Below the pieces are notes generated by a model, which had not been told where the DNA came from, ran no database searches, and saw only the letters and a program-made list of their open reading frames with translations. Shown here piece by piece: positions 34,820 through 44,537 of a stretch of DNA of 64,000 bases. Within the stretch, counting starts at the first letter, position 1; the number at the start of each line of letters is the position of its first letter. The translations under genes and the position numbers were made by a program. The stretch covers positions 27,012-91,011 of the forward strand of contig JAIOWZ010000002.1 in NCBI GenBank assembly GCA_021741905.1. The letters run 5' to 3'. The stretch is from Candidatus Planktophila sp. Lineage in GTDB: Bacteria > Actinomycetota > Actinomycetes > Nanopelagicales > Nanopelagicaceae.

Positions 34820-35269
34820 TTACTTGTCAGCTACAACGCTTACTGAAACCTTTGCAGTCACGTTGTGACCCAAAGTGATCTTCACATCGTGTGCGCCAAG
34901 CTTCTTGATGTGGCCCTTAGTAGCGATCGCATGGCGATCGATATCTAGACCAGTTGCAGACTTGATTGCTGATGCAACATCTTTGTCAGTTACTGAACCA
35001 AAGAGTGCGCCCTTAGCGCCAACCTTGACCTTAGTAACAACTGTTGCGGCTTCAAGCTTTGCCTTGATTTCTTTAGCGTGATCGATATCGCGAACTTCGC
35101 GTACTGAACGTGCGCGACGGATGCTTTCGATCTGCTTTTCTCCACCAAGTGACCAAGCGATTGCGTTTCCGCGTGGCAACAAGAAGTTGCGAGCGAATCC
35201 GTCTTTAACAGTTACAACATCTCCTGCAGTGCCTAGGCCTGCAACTTCACGGGTAAGGATTAGTTTCAT
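34820..35269 (-). CDS. rplI: 50S ribosomal protein bL9
   Basis: Component of the large ribosomal subunit. The 149-residue protein has the N-terminal RNA-binding domain starting MKLILTREVAGLGTAGDVVTVKDGFARNFLLPRG, a long connecting helix, and the C-terminal domain with ATKGHIKKLGAHDVKITL. Length is typical. It is the last gene of the rpsF-ssb-rpsR-rplI operon, 13 nt after rpsR, and is followed by a clear terminator. Confidence 0.97.
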   Translation of the reverse strand: MKLILTREVAGLGTAGDVVTVKDGFARNFLLPRGNAIAWSLGGEKQIESIRRARSVREVRDIDHAKEIKAKLEAATVVTKVKVGAKGALFGSVTDKDVASAIKSATGLDIDRHAIATKGHIKKLGAHDVKITLGHNVTAKVSVSVVADK

Positions 35270-35282
35270 ATCTCTAGCCCCC

Positions 35283-35570
35283 TTATCGTGCTGAAGATGT
35301 GTAAGGAAGTAGTGCTACTTCACGACTGTTCTTTACCGCTGTTGAGATTGAACGCTGGTGCTGTGTGCAGGCACCTGTAACGCGGCGAGCGCGGATTTTG
35401 CCGCGATCAGAAATGTACTTACGAAGTGTCGCAATATCTTTGTAATCGATAAATGTGACCTTCTGCTGGCAGAAGCTGCAAGGCTTCTTCTTAAACTTCT
35501 TGTTTAAGGCTGCAGCTTTTGCATTCTTATTCTTGGGCTCGCGTAGAGCCTTGTTATTTCTTGCTCCCAT
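35283..35570 (-). CDS. rpsR: 30S ribosomal protein bS18
   Basis: Small-subunit protein partner of bS6, 95 residues. The core [48 protein letters not shown] (residues about 27-74) is canonical. A CxxC pair plus a third cysteine (GAC) suggests the zinc-binding type. The basic N-terminal extension is longer than in E. coli. AAGGAG precedes the ATG. It is part of the rpsF operon. Confidence 0.96.
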   Translation of the reverse strand: MGARNNKALREPKNKNAKAAALNKKFKKKPCSFCQQKVTFIDYKDIATLRKYISDRGKIRARRVTGACTQHQRSISTAVKNSREVALLPYTSSAR

Positions 35571-35642
35571 TATGGTGCTCCTTTTCGGGCCCTAGTTTTT
35601 TAGAAGTTTCCTTCTGAACTAGGAATGGATTGTCGGTTTGGT

Positions 35643-36149
35643 TTAGAACGGTGGTTCGTCGGTAGTAGATGTTCCCCATCCACCACCTGCTGGTGCTGAA
35701 GAAGATGATGCTGCTGCCCATGGGTCTTCGTTAAATGAATCTGCTGCAGCTGGTGCAGAGAATCCGCCGGTTCCGCCTGAACGCTGGGCCTTTGTGACCT
35801 TTGCAGTTGCATTGCGTAGTGATGGACCTACTTCATCTACTTCTACCTCAAAGACGGTGCGCTTTTCGCCCTCTTTAGTTTCATATGAACGTTGCTTAAG
35901 ACGACCAGAAAGAATGACGCGCATTCCTTTTGTCAGTGACTCTGCAACATTTTCAGCTGCTTGGCGCCAAATCTGACATTGAAGGAAAAGGCTCTCGCCA
36001 TCTTTCCATTCATTAGTTTGCTTATCTAAATAGCGTGGTGTTGATGCAACACGAAACTTTGCAACGGCCGCACCTGATGGTGTGAAACGAAGCTCTGGAT
36101 CGTCAACTAAGTTGCCGATCATCGTGATAGTTGTATCGCCTGCTGCCAT
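35643..36149 (-). CDS. ssb: Single-stranded DNA-binding protein
   Basis: Coats single-stranded DNA in replication and repair. The 168-residue protein has an N-terminal OB fold ([21 protein letters not shown] and the [21 protein letters not shown] block), a Gly/Ser/Ala-rich linker and the acidic tip TDEPPF, which recruits partner proteins. GAGGA precedes the ATG. It lies between rpsF and rpsR, as in most bacteria. Confidence 0.97.
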   Translation of the reverse strand: MAAGDTTITMIGNLVDDPELRFTPSGAAVAKFRVASTPRYLDKQTNEWKDGESLFLQCQIWRQAAENVAESLTKGMRVILSGRLKQRSYETKEGEKRTVFEVEVDEVGPSLRNATAKVTKAQRSGGTGGFSAPAAADSFNEDPWAAASSSSAPAGGGWGTSTTDEPPF

Positions 36150-36201
36150 TTTATTTCCTCATCTCTACTCGTGGAGTCCTAGCATCATGTACACAGAAAG
36201 T

Positions 36202-36489
36202 TTATGCGTCTAGACGCATTGCCTTTGTGCGTAACACTGATTCGTTCAAATTAAGCTGGCGATCTAATTCCTTAATCGCTGCTGGTTCACAGTTCATATC
36301 GATGACTGCGTAGATACCTTCGCCTTTTTTCTGAATTTCAAAAGACATACGGCGACGGCCCCACAAGTCGAGCTTGTTGACTGTTCCACCTGAGTCTTTA
36401 ATGATCTTCAAGTATGTTTCTAGGCTTGGCGTGACGGTGCGTTCTTCTAGTTCTGGATCAAGAATGACCATAAGTTCATAATGACGCAT
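36202..36489 (-). CDS. rpsF: 30S ribosomal protein bS6
   Basis: Small-subunit protein, 95 residues. It starts [19 protein letters not shown] and has the [21 protein letters not shown] block (residues about 43-63). A GAGGAGG ribosome site is found about 12 nt before the ATG. First gene of the rpsF-ssb-rpsR-rplI operon; the 90-nt gap to the upstream glycosyltransferase gene probably holds its promoter. Confidence 0.97.
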   Translation of the reverse strand: MRHYELMVILDPELEERTVTPSLETYLKIIKDSGGTVNKLDLWGRRRMSFEIQKKGEGIYAVIDMNCEPAAIKELDRQLNLNESVLRTKAMRLDA

Positions 36490-36579
36490 GTGTTAACCCG
36501 ACCTCCTCTGGACTAAGACGGCCACGGTATTTCCGTGACAGGAGGGTTACATTTTCGCTTTTCCGAAGATTTGCGAGAG

Positions 36580-37770
36580 CTAAGGGTAAGGCTTCCCGCC
36601 CTCAAATAGTAAATCCAAGAGCTTGCTGTGGGTATTTCGAGCCTGTAAAGCCCGTCTGGCCAGCACAGCCATGAGGTAAATCGTGCCTGCGACTCGGACC
36701 AGGGTCAAGATCGCATAGGGGGTTGGGCCTAGTCCAAACTTTGCACCAGTAATAGATGCGATGTGTTGCCAGATTGCCACATGATAAATAACTTCCGTTG
36801 CCTGCCATAGCCAAAAAGCATGCAGGTCTTTTTTGTTAGTAAGTGCAATAACAGCTAACGGTGTCAACCACAACACAAACTGTGGTGAATACACCTTGCT
36901 GGCAACCATCACAGCTGACATGACAATAAAGGCAACTGAGGCAAGTGCTGGTGTGTACTTGAGTTCAAATAAAACAATAGCAACCGAGGTCAGTGCAATG
37001 AGTAATACCAAGATAGAAAGATAATTTAGATTTGTCAGGGAAAGCCCAAGTTGTTGTAACGCTAGCCAGATCGAACCCCAATCCGCTCCTCGTTCTAGAT
37101 TTAGTTTGAAAAAGCGCCACCAGCCAGTTGGGGTAGTGAGAGCAAATGGTACATTGATCGCCAGCCATGTTGCTGCAACAACTGCAACATATTTTACAAG
37201 CTCTTTCAATTTAGTATCTCGCCACAAAATAAATGCGATTGGAATAAGTAAGAAAATTGGTAAAAACTTTGTTGAAATTGAAAGAGCCAGAATGAGCGCA
37301 CTGTGTAAATACTGTTTTCGATCAAACCAATAGATTGCAAGCATCATGGTTGCAATTCCCCATAAATCCCAATTGATAAAAAGGGATACAATCATTGCTG
37401 GTGCTATGGCTGAGAGATATGCAAACTCTGGTCGAATCTTTCTGACAATGATAAGTGTTGCAATAAATAATAAAATGAGAAAGAAAATGTTGACATTAAA
37501 GTAGGAAGCAGGGGATTTGGCCGCAAAACTTGTTGCATACATAACCATGGCTGTGACAACTGGATACTCAACGCTGTTGTCATCACTTGAATATGGCCAT
37601 GTATTGGTATCTAACCCCCTGCTTCCATAGAGAGCAGGTAGGTCGCTGTAACAAGCGTGAATGTATTGATCTGGCGTTGCCCAGCCAGTGTTTTCGCACT
37701 GGCTAAATTTTGCAAATGAAACAAGAGAGGCAAATAGTGCAAGAGCTACAAGAGTTCTAACTTTCATCAA
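36580..37770 (-). CDS. GT87-family membrane glycosyltransferase (DUF2029)
   Basis: A 396-residue integral membrane protein with about ten helices. The external acidic loops and the block STKFLPIFLLIPIAF (near residue 158) fit the polyprenyl-phosphomannose-dependent GT87 family, whose mycobacterial members build mannan and arabinomannan. The gene overlaps the penicillin-binding-protein gene by ATGA, the same neighbourhood as mycobacterial Rv0050-Rv0051. A role in cell-envelope glycan assembly is inferred from family and context. Confidence 0.8.
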   Translation of the reverse strand: MMKVRTLVALALFASLVSFAKFSQCENTGWATPDQYIHACYSDLPALYGSRGLDTNTWPYSSDDNSVEYPVVTAMVMYATSFAAKSPASYFNVNIFFLILLFIATLIIVRKIRPEFAYLSAIAPAMIVSLFINWDLWGIATMMLAIYWFDRKQYLHSALILALSISTKFLPIFLLIPIAFILWRDTKLKELVKYVAVVAATWLAINVPFALTTPTGWWRFFKLNLERGADWGSIWLALQQLGLSLTNLNYLSILVLLIALTSVAIVLFELKYTPALASVAFIVMSAVMVASKVYSPQFVLWLTPLAVIALTNKKDLHAFWLWQATEVIYHVAIWQHIASITGAKFGLGPTPYAILTLVRVAGTIYLMAVLARRALQARNTHSKLLDLLFEGGKPYP

Positions 37771-39668
37771 GGCTTTGGCTTTTGCTTTCCACCAGATGTC
37801 ATTACAACCGGATCAAGACCGCCAATATTTGAAGGTGCTGGGAAATCCATAATTGGTTCGCCCTTTAACGCGCCCTTCATAAACTGTGTCCAGATGCGAG
37901 CCGGGAATGAACCACCCGTCACAGATGTCATGCCACCAATGCCGTTGAGGGATTGAGTTGCATTGTCACGGAAGAAGGCAACAGAGGCTGCGATCTGTGG
38001 TGTGTAGGCGCTAAACCACGCTGAAGCATTTGATTGTGATGTTCCGGTTTTTCCAGCTACAGGGCGGCCTAGTGCAAGGGCCGCTGCGCCTGTTCCACCA
38101 GTAATAGTTCCCTTGAGTGCATATGTTAAATCCGCCATTACATCTTTACTAAATACCTCTTGGGTTTGAGGTGTTGCTTCATACAAAACACCTTTATTAC
38201 TTCCAAGAACTTGGCTCACAAGGAATGGTTTTGATTTGATTCCTTGGGCGGCAAAGGTTGCATAAGCATTTGCCACATCAATGACATGCGGGCTTGATGT
38301 TCCTAGAACAATTGAAGGTGTTGGCATCATTGCAATACTTTCTGGGATTCCTGCACGGCGTGCAACATCAACAACATTAGTTGGGCCAACTTTGATTCCA
38401 AGTGGAACAAAGATTGTGTTGACGGAATGCTTTGTTGCATAGAGCAGATCTATTTGTCCCCACCCTTCGTTTCCATAATTGGAAACTTCATATGGCTTTC
38501 CTGCATCATCAAATGTTTGTGGTGAATCACCATTCCACATTGAAGTCAGCGGAATTCCTTGCTCTAAAGCTGCAACGAGTGCAAAGGGTTTAAAGGTAGA
38601 GCCAGCTTGAGTAATTGACTGAGTTCCATCATTTAACTGGCGCTCTAAATAATCTCTGCCGCCATACATGGCCAGGATTTCACCAGTTCCAGGGCGGATT
38701 GCGACTAAACCAATTCGAAGATCGGCAGGGGCTTTTTCAGGGTAGAACTTATTAACCGCATCAACAGCAGATTGTTGTGCTTTTTGATCAAGAGTTGTCT
38801 TTATGACTAACCCACCAACAAGTAGTTGTTCCTGACTAAATCCAAGTTTCCCTAACTCTTTTTGCACCGCTTCGATGATGTGACCCTTTGGTCCACTGAG
38901 TTGACCAGATGTTGCACGCGGCAAAACAGTTGGCAACTTCATCTTTGCTGCTTCTTCTTCAGTGAGCCAGCCAGCATCAATCATGTTGTTCTTTACATAC
39001 TCAAAACGGTTCGCTAAACGTTCAGCGTTACCTTCTTTAAATGCTGGGTCATACAAACCTGGCGAGCGCAAAATAGAGGCGATCACCGCTGCTTGTGCAT
39101 TTGTTAATTGATCAACATCACGATTGAAGTACTGCTGCGAGGCGGTCATAACTCCGTATGAACCACGACCAAAGTAAATAGTATTTAAGTAACTTTCAAA
39201 GATTTGATCTTTTGATAGTTGGTTTTCTAGTTTGATTGCAATTACAAGTTCTTTGATCTTTCGTTGGATTGTCCGACTAGGGGTCAAAAAGGCAGTTTTT
39301 GCATACTGCTGTGTGATTGTTGAACCACCTTGCAAGGCTCCGCCTCGTAAATTGTTAACGACCGCGCGCAAGATTCCTGTAACAGAAAAAGCTTTGTTTG
39401 AGTAAAAACCTTGATCTTCGGCGGCCAATACTGCGTGGCGAACATTGAGTGGAATTTTTGCCAGAGGGATGATCTGTCGGTTCTGTGTTCCTACGCGACC
39501 AATCTCTTCCCCATTTGAATACTGAATGATCGTTGCTTGGCTATTTACATATGCGTTGGCATCAGGGATATCAACTGTGAAATAGGCCAGTGCAAACAAG
39601 ACTGAGCCTGCAACAAATCCAAAGCCTCCCAAAAAGACTGAAACTCTAATCAGTAATTTGCGGGCCAT
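37767..39668 (-). CDS. Bifunctional class A penicillin-binding protein
   Basis: Polymerises and cross-links peptidoglycan, 633 residues. An N-terminal membrane anchor (residues 8-32) is followed by the transglycosylase domain with LAAEDQGFYSN, GGSTITQQYAK and ESYLNTIYFGRGSYGV. The transpeptidase domain has the nucleophile motif STFK (QAGSTFKPFAL, near residue 355), SVN (KHSVNTIF) and KTGTSQ. There is no PASTA domain, and the tail is a short basic KQKPKP. It is the actinobacterial ponA1 position, between DUF5318 and GT87 genes. Overlap with the GT87 gene indicates co-expression. Confidence 0.93.
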   Translation of the reverse strand: MARKLLIRVSVFLGGFGFVAGSVLFALAYFTVDIPDANAYVNSQATIIQYSNGEEIGRVGTQNRQIIPLAKIPLNVRHAVLAAEDQGFYSNKAFSVTGILRAVVNNLRGGALQGGSTITQQYAKTAFLTPSRTIQRKIKELVIAIKLENQLSKDQIFESYLNTIYFGRGSYGVMTASQQYFNRDVDQLTNAQAAVIASILRSPGLYDPAFKEGNAERLANRFEYVKNNMIDAGWLTEEEAAKMKLPTVLPRATSGQLSGPKGHIIEAVQKELGKLGFSQEQLLVGGLVIKTTLDQKAQQSAVDAVNKFYPEKAPADLRIGLVAIRPGTGEILAMYGGRDYLERQLNDGTQSITQAGSTFKPFALVAALEQGIPLTSMWNGDSPQTFDDAGKPYEVSNYGNEGWGQIDLLYATKHSVNTIFVPLGIKVGPTNVVDVARRAGIPESIAMMPTPSIVLGTSSPHVIDVANAYATFAAQGIKSKPFLVSQVLGSNKGVLYEATPQTQEVFSKDVMADLTYALKGTITGGTGAAALALGRPVAGKTGTSQSNASAWFSAYTPQIAASVAFFRDNATQSLNGIGGMTSVTGGSFPARIWTQFMKGALKGEPIMDFPAPSNIGGLDPVVMTSGGKQKPKP

Positions 39669-39677
39669 TTGCCAATG

Positions 39678-40091
39678 CTATCCCTTGGCGTAATCCTCAT
39701 CCTCCAAGGTGCGAACTTTGCGCGGGGCTTTTCGTTCAACCCCGTCACCCAATATGTATGAGGCGCACAGGTGATTCCAAGAACAGTTCTTACAGACTTC
39801 AACGATGTAGACGGTGAATTCACCAAACTCGCGCTCCATCGTGATTAACTCTTTGGGAGTCTTAATGCGCCCTGAGTACTGGCCTAGTTGCTCACCAAAG
39901 GTGTAGCGCAATTCGACGAGCTCTTCCTTTTTACACACCGGGCAATTGCGTGTGACTTTGTCGCCATGCCATTTAGCAGCACGCATCAAATATGGATCAG
40001 CGTCGCAGGCGTCAACAACTCCACGAAACAGAGCCACCAGTGTGGCCCGCTTGTCGAGTGAATAGTCGGTGAACCCTCGTTGCGATTTCAT
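39678..40091 (-). CDS. DUF5318 zinc-ribbon protein
   Basis: A 137-residue actinobacterial family protein of unknown function, found in the same place in Mycobacterium (Rv0049) and Streptomyces. Two CxxC pairs, CPVC and CKNC, are about 60 residues apart and probably bind zinc. ATG 40091 is preferred to the TTG at 40112 because TATTCT lies 8 nt upstream and the family N-terminus (MKSQRGFTDYSLDKRATL) begins there. The stop is 9 nt before the penicillin-binding-protein start, so they share a transcript. Confidence 0.88.
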   Translation of the reverse strand: MKSQRGFTDYSLDKRATLVALFRGVVDACDADPYLMRAAKWHGDKVTRNCPVCKKEELVELRYTFGEQLGQYSGRIKTPKELITMEREFGEFTVYIVEVCKNCSWNHLCASYILGDGVERKAPRKVRTLEDEDYAKG

Positions 40092-40134
40092 TAGGGGTAA
40101 GAATAATCCCAATTAGAGGGTTACGCTCTTTCTT
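40092..40134. promoter_or_regulatory. Divergent leaderless promoters for DUF5318 and MFS genes
   Basis: On the minus strand TATTCT (40100-40105) is 8 nt before the ATG of the DUF5318 gene. On the plus strand TACGCT (40122-40127) is 7 nt before the ATG of the MFS gene. Neither has a Shine-Dalgarno sequence. The whole divergent gap is 43 nt. Confidence 0.5.
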
Positions 40135-41406
40135 ATGAACTTTGTTGGGCTACTCAGACACTCAAGACTTTCTCGATTGCTTGCGGTCCGTTGGACCGGC
40201 CAAGCAACCGATGGTGTCTTCCAAAGCGCTCTTGCCTCTTTTGTATTGTTTTCACCTGAACGACAGGCAGATGCATTAAGTGCTGCAGTTGGCTTTGCTG
40301 TTGTGTTATTGCCCTATTCGATAGTTGGTCCTTTTGTTGGCACAATTTTGGACCGCGTTTCCAGACAACGTGCACTCTTTTTCTCAAACTTGGCGCGCAG
40401 CGCAAACTTACTCTTGGTTGCGCTACTTATTTTTGGCGGAACCACCGGTGTTCAATTAACTGTTGTCGTCTTGGTTGCATTTGGAATTAACCGTTTAATT
40501 CTTGCAGCCTTATCTGCAGGTCTTCCATTATTAGTTGAGACAAAATCACTCATCACAGCAAATGCCATCGCCGTTACCGGTGGCTCTGTTTTAGTTGTGA
40601 TCGGTGGTGGAATTGGTGTTGGGGTTCGCGCACTCGTTGATGGTGCTGCAATTGCAGATCACGCTGATGCATTACTCATTGTGCTTGCCGCTGCTGGATA
40701 TTTCATCGCCGCACTTCTTACTATTCGGCTGAAGAAGCATGAAATAGGACCCCTTAAGCATGAAAAAGAATCGGCCTCTGTGATGCAGGGTTTTAGGGAT
40801 ATGCAGGAAGGTTTCCGATATTTGCGAGGGCATCTTGATGCATCACGCGGAATTATTGGGACCGCTGTTCAACGCGGTGGCCTTACCGCTTTAACGCTAA
40901 CCGCCTTACTGCTAGAGCGAAATACATTTAATGATCCTGCACAACCAGAAGCTGGGCTTCAAGGTTTTGGAATTGCTCTTACAATTGCAGGGCTCGGTCT
41001 TTTCTTAGGCGCATTCTTGGCACCTTATGGTGTTGCTAGATTTGGAAGACATCGCTGGATTAAGTTTGCGATGCTCGCCAGTGCTTTTTCGCCACTCATT
41101 CTTGCTGTTTCACAAACAGAAATTGGATTGTGTGTGACAGCTTTTCTAACGGCCTTTTTTGGTCAAAATATCAAAGTCACTAATGATGCCTTGGTGCAAT
41201 CAAAGATTGATGATTACCATCGCGGCCGCGTGTTTGCTGTTTATGATGTTGTAGTTAATGGCGCAATTGTTAGTGGTGGCCTATTGGCAGCCCTATTGCT
41301 TCCAACTTCGGGCTTATCACGCGCGGTTCCATTGGCTGTATCGGGTGCTTACTTATTTATTGCATTCGTAGTTCTTCGACCAGCAAAGTTTTACGCTACC
41401 TCTTAG
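40135..41406 (+). CDS. MFS transporter
   Basis: A 423-residue membrane protein with about 12 helices. The early loop PFVGTILDRVSRQRAL (near residue 67) matches the conserved MFS loop between helices 2 and 3, and a similar motif is expected in the second half. It resembles the small actinobacterial MFS proteins encoded opposite the PBP operon. Substrate cannot be assigned. It overlaps the convergent cca gene by 11 nt. Confidence 0.85.
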   Translation: MNFVGLLRHSRLSRLLAVRWTGQATDGVFQSALASFVLFSPERQADALSAAVGFAVVLLPYSIVGPFVGTILDRVSRQRALFFSNLARSANLLLVALLIFGGTTGVQLTVVVLVAFGINRLILAALSAGLPLLVETKSLITANAIAVTGGSVLVVIGGGIGVGVRALVDGAAIADHADALLIVLAAAGYFIAALLTIRLKKHEIGPLKHEKESASVMQGFRDMQEGFRYLRGHLDASRGIIGTAVQRGGLTALTLTALLLERNTFNDPAQPEAGLQGFGIALTIAGLGLFLGAFLAPYGVARFGRHRWIKFAMLASAFSPLILAVSQTEIGLCVTAFLTAFFGQNIKVTNDALVQSKIDDYHRGRVFAVYDVVVNGAIVSGGLLAALLLPTSGLSRAVPLAVSGAYLFIAFVVLRPAKFYATS

Positions 41407-42826
41407 CCCACCATTCAAGAAGTGCCTTTGTTGCCGCTTCCTCACCAATTGGACCTTGCTCAAGCCTGAGCTCCAATAAGAAATCCATTGCTTGGCCAAC
41501 TTCGCGGGAAGGTTTCACTTTAAGAATTTGCATCACTTGTTCGCCATCTAAATCAGGTCGAATCTTAGACAACTCCTCTTGCTCCATTAATACTGCAATG
41601 CGAGCCTCTAAAGAATCATAGGTTGCCGCAAGGCGCGCGGCCTTTGTTGTGTTCCGGGTTGTGCAGTCAGCACGTGTTAAAACGTGCAAATGAGTAATAA
41701 ACTCACCGGCATCTCGCACATAACGGCGCACAGCTGAATCGGTCCATTCACCCTCGCCATAACCGTGAAAGCGAAGGTGCAGTGTTGTTAATAGCTCCAC
41801 CGCATCGATCGTGTCATTATCAAAGCGCAAGGCCTGTAAGCGCTTCTTGGCAAGACGAGCACCAACAACTTCGTGATGGTGGAATGAAACCCCACCTCCC
41901 TCAATGAAGGCGCGAGTCTTTGGTTTTCCGATGTCATGCAATAGCGCGGCAAGACGAATAACAAGATTTGGGCCACCTAATCGCTCTTCATGTTCAATCG
42001 CTTGTTCTAAAACAGTAATTGAATGCTCATAGACATCCTTATGGTGGTGGTGCTCATCAACTTCAAGGCGCAACTTTGGAATTTCAGGCAGCACTAAATC
42101 TGCAAGACCTGTGTCTACCAAAATTGTGATTCCGGTACGGGGATTGTCTGACATCAACATTTTCGTAAATTCATCACGCACACGCTCGGCAGAAATAATG
42201 TTGATGCGATGTGCCAAATCTTTCATTGATTCAATTACTTCTGGTGCTACAGCAAAATCTAATTGTGATGCAAAACGTGCAGCGCGCATCATTCGTAAGG
42301 GGTCATCATTAAATGAATCACCAGGTTTACCAGGTGTCCGCAAAACTTTTGCAGCTAAATCTTGCAAACCATTAAATGGATCAATGAACTCTGGTTTTTC
42401 TCCAGTTAGCTCAAGTGCCATCGAATTAACAGTGAAATCACGACGCGACAAATCACCTTTAATTGAATCACCGTACTCAACTTCTGGTTTACGTGAATCG
42501 TGATCATAATTTTCTGTGCGATATGTAGTTACTTCAACTGTTGTGTCACCCCGTTTTCCTGCAACGGTTCCAAAAGCAATTCCTGTTTCCCAAATATTTT
42601 CTGCCCACTCTTGCAAAATCTTTTTTGTTTCTGATGGGTGTGCATTTGTTGTGAAATCTAAATCATTTCCAAGACGACCTAAGATTGCATCTCGCACAGG
42701 TCCGCCAACCAATGCCAAGGTAAACCCTTTGGCCTTGAAGGCTTGGGCCAGGGAGCTTGCAAGCGGTGCTCGCTCAATTAATGAACGGATCGCTAACTCT
42801 CCTGCGGCGCCTAATGCTGTACTCAC
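41396..42826 (-). CDS. cca: CCA tRNA nucleotidyltransferase with HD domain
   Basis: Adds or repairs the CCA end of tRNAs. The 476-residue protein begins with the nucleotidyltransferase core (GGPVRDAILGRLGNDLDFTT, residues about 41-60, with the DxD pair), then RRDFTVNSMA, and the RMMRAARFASQLDF block. An HD domain (HDIGKPKTR, near residue 295) follows. This is the actinobacterial PcnA-type enzyme (Rv3907c). GTG start with TAACCT 8 nt upstream and no ribosome site. The tRNA-Ile gene in this window lacks an encoded CCA end, so the enzyme would be needed. Confidence 0.93.
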   Translation of the reverse strand: MSTALGAAGELAIRSLIERAPLASSLAQAFKAKGFTLALVGGPVRDAILGRLGNDLDFTTNAHPSETKKILQEWAENIWETGIAFGTVAGKRGDTTVEVTTYRTENYDHDSRKPEVEYGDSIKGDLSRRDFTVNSMALELTGEKPEFIDPFNGLQDLAAKVLRTPGKPGDSFNDDPLRMMRAARFASQLDFAVAPEVIESMKDLAHRINIISAERVRDEFTKMLMSDNPRTGITILVDTGLADLVLPEIPKLRLEVDEHHHHKDVYEHSITVLEQAIEHEERLGGPNLVIRLAALLHDIGKPKTRAFIEGGGVSFHHHEVVGARLAKKRLQALRFDNDTIDAVELLTTLHLRFHGYGEGEWTDSAVRRYVRDAGEFITHLHVLTRADCTTRNTTKAARLAATYDSLEARIAVLMEQEELSKIRPDLDGEQVMQILKVKPSREVGQAMDFLLELRLEQGPIGEEAATKALLEWWAKR

Positions 42827-42858
42827 AATAAGTAAGGTTAAAGCACTACCCTTGCTTC
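42827..42858. promoter_or_regulatory. Divergent leaderless promoters for cca and NUDIX genes
   Basis: TACCCT on the plus strand (42847-42852) is 6 nt before the NUDIX ATG at 42859. TAACCT on the minus strand (42835-42840) is 8 nt before the cca GTG at 42826. Both genes lack a Shine-Dalgarno sequence, and the gap is only 32 nt. Confidence 0.55.
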
Positions 42859-43437
42859 ATGATCCCGGCACCTGGTGCGGGCAGCGAAGGTACGAAGAAA
42901 AAGCGGAAGCGTAAGCGCTCCGGTAATCGCGGCCCACAACCTCAGACTCAAAACACTGCTCAAAAGAGCGCTCAGTCGACACGTCCTGATTCAAAACGAC
43001 CTTATGCAAAACGTGTCGATGAGGTCAGCGCAGGCGGCTTAGTTATTGATGCAACAGGCACGATGGGTTTATTAATTGGTCGTTACGACCTCAAAGATCT
43101 CACCGGAAAACGGATTTTATGGTCCTTACCCAAAGGGCATATTGAAGAAGGGGAAACCCCAGAACAAGCTGCTATTCGTGAAGTTGCCGAAGAAACAGGA
43201 ATCACCTCTTCGATTACTAAATCCTTAGGTGTTATTGATTTTTGGTTTATGGCAGGTGGCAAGCGAATTCATAAAACCGTTCACCACTTTATGTTCACTG
43301 AAGTTGGTGGAACTTTGCTTGCTCAAGAAAGTGAAGTGGATGAAGTTTCCTGGTTCCCACTATCTGAAATTGTTGAACGTTTGGCATATCCAGATGAGAA
43401 GAAATTGATTGCTAAAAGTGCAGAGTTGGCCCTATGA
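42859..43437 (+). CDS. NUDIX hydrolase with basic N-terminal tail
   Basis: A 192-residue hydrolase of nucleoside diphosphate-X compounds. The Nudix box reads GHIEEGETPEQAAIREVAEE followed by TGI (residues about 94-116). It matches Rv3908 (MutT4) in position. The first 55 residues are low-complexity and very basic (GTKKKRKRKRSGNRG near residues 9-23), which may bind nucleic acid or simply be a tail. The start is probably leaderless. It overlaps the DUF6049 gene by 4 nt. Confidence 0.9.
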   Translation: MIPAPGAGSEGTKKKRKRKRSGNRGPQPQTQNTAQKSAQSTRPDSKRPYAKRVDEVSAGGLVIDATGTMGLLIGRYDLKDLTGKRILWSLPKGHIEEGETPEQAAIREVAEETGITSSITKSLGVIDFWFMAGGKRIHKTVHHFMFTEVGGTLLAQESEVDEVSWFPLSEIVERLAYPDEKKLIAKSAELAL

Positions 43438-44537
43438 AGAAACTAATTATCTTCATCGCGCTGTTTCTAATCGTGTTGCCATTATCTCCCGCACAAGCTG
43501 CTGATTCGATTGTGCGAATTACATCAATGGCTCATCAGACATTTACTGGTGAATTTAGAAATGATGATCTGGCCCAAGAATTAACACCTTCGGGAGAACT
43601 AGGGCTGCTTGTTTACACACCCCGGGTTAACAACAAAACTTGGGTTATTGATCCCGCTCTCATTGATGAAATCATTGCGATGTCAGGTGATTACACCTTA
43701 GCAACCGATGCTGCACCCATTGGTAGTCAAATTGCCACGGACTGGTTAAAACAACTACGACAAATCACTAACGGCCAAGAAGTAATTGCACTTGCATATG
43801 GAAATCCTGATGTCTCATTGGCCAAGCAATTAGCGCCGAGTGAATTAAGAAACTATTACGCATTTGGTAAATCACAATTAGAGGCTGCTCTGGGTCGTGC
43901 TGTTCGTAGCGAACCCAAAGGCGGTTGGAGTACAGGTAAATCAGGGCTGAGTTATCCACTGCGAAAGGCTTACTCAGATAATCGCAAGGCTTTAACAAAG
44001 CTCTCTCGGGTTGTTGAGGACCCTGAATTAACCAAGGTGCGAGCTCAGCTTGCGAAGTTATTATCGCCTAAATTAGATAAAGACTCTCGCGAATTCTTTT
44101 CCTACAGTGCACGCGCCGCCGTTGATGAGATAGTGCGCAAATTGCGAATAAATAGCGGTAGATATCAGATCACCACTACTAATGTGAATTTACCCGTAAC
44201 GGTGATTAATGAGTTTGATTCTGATATCACAGTCAATATTTTGATGATGCCTAATAATTCACGTGTTCTGGTTAATAGTTTTGAGAATGTGACAATCCCA
44301 GCGCGCTCAAAGAAGCAACTAGAAATGGGTGTGACTGTGATTGCCCCGGGTGAGACAACGGTTTCAGTGTTGATAACAGATAGTGATGGAAATGGAATCG
44401 TCCCAGAGACGATATTGACCCTAAATTCGACGGTGATTGATTCACGTGTGACCTGGTTTACCACTGGCGCTGCCATACTTCTTTTGTTGGCTGGGGTCAC
44501 ACAAAGCTTCCGCCGAGTTCGCAGGAGGGTTGAATGA
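43434..44537 (+). CDS. Exported membrane-anchored DUF6049-like protein, short form
   Basis: A 367-residue protein with a signal peptide (residues 1-22, ending AQA), an external domain and a C-terminal helix (WFTTGAAILLLLAGV) with a basic RRVRRRVE tail. It occupies the place of mycobacterial Rv3909, a much longer protein of about 800 residues, so roughly half is missing. The first part (IDEIIAMSGDYTLATDAAPIG onward) and the C-terminal beta domain (LPVTVINEFDSDITVNI) fit that family. It overlaps murJ by ATGA. A role in cell-wall assembly with MurJ is inferred from context. Confidence 0.65.
   Translation: MKKLIIFIALFLIVLPLSPAQAADSIVRITSMAHQTFTGEFRNDDLAQELTPSGELGLLVYTPRVNNKTWVIDPALIDEIIAMSGDYTLATDAAPIGSQIATDWLKQLRQITNGQEVIALAYGNPDVSLAKQLAPSELRNYYAFGKSQLEAALGRAVRSEPKGGWSTGKSGLSYPLRKAYSDNRKALTKLSRVVEDPELTKVRAQLAKLLSPKLDKDSREFFSYSARAAVDEIVRKLRINSGRYQITTTNVNLPVTVINEFDSDITVNILMMPNNSRVLVNSFENVTIPARSKKQLEMGVTVIAPGETTVSVLITDSDGNGIVPETILTLNSTVIDSRVTWFTTGAAILLLLAGVTQSFRRVRRRVE

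Noticed and set aside
44431-44446. Third parS-like palindrome (TTCACGTG) near the end of the DUF6049-like gene
   Set aside because: Only about 11 of 14 core positions match, so it is probably chance.
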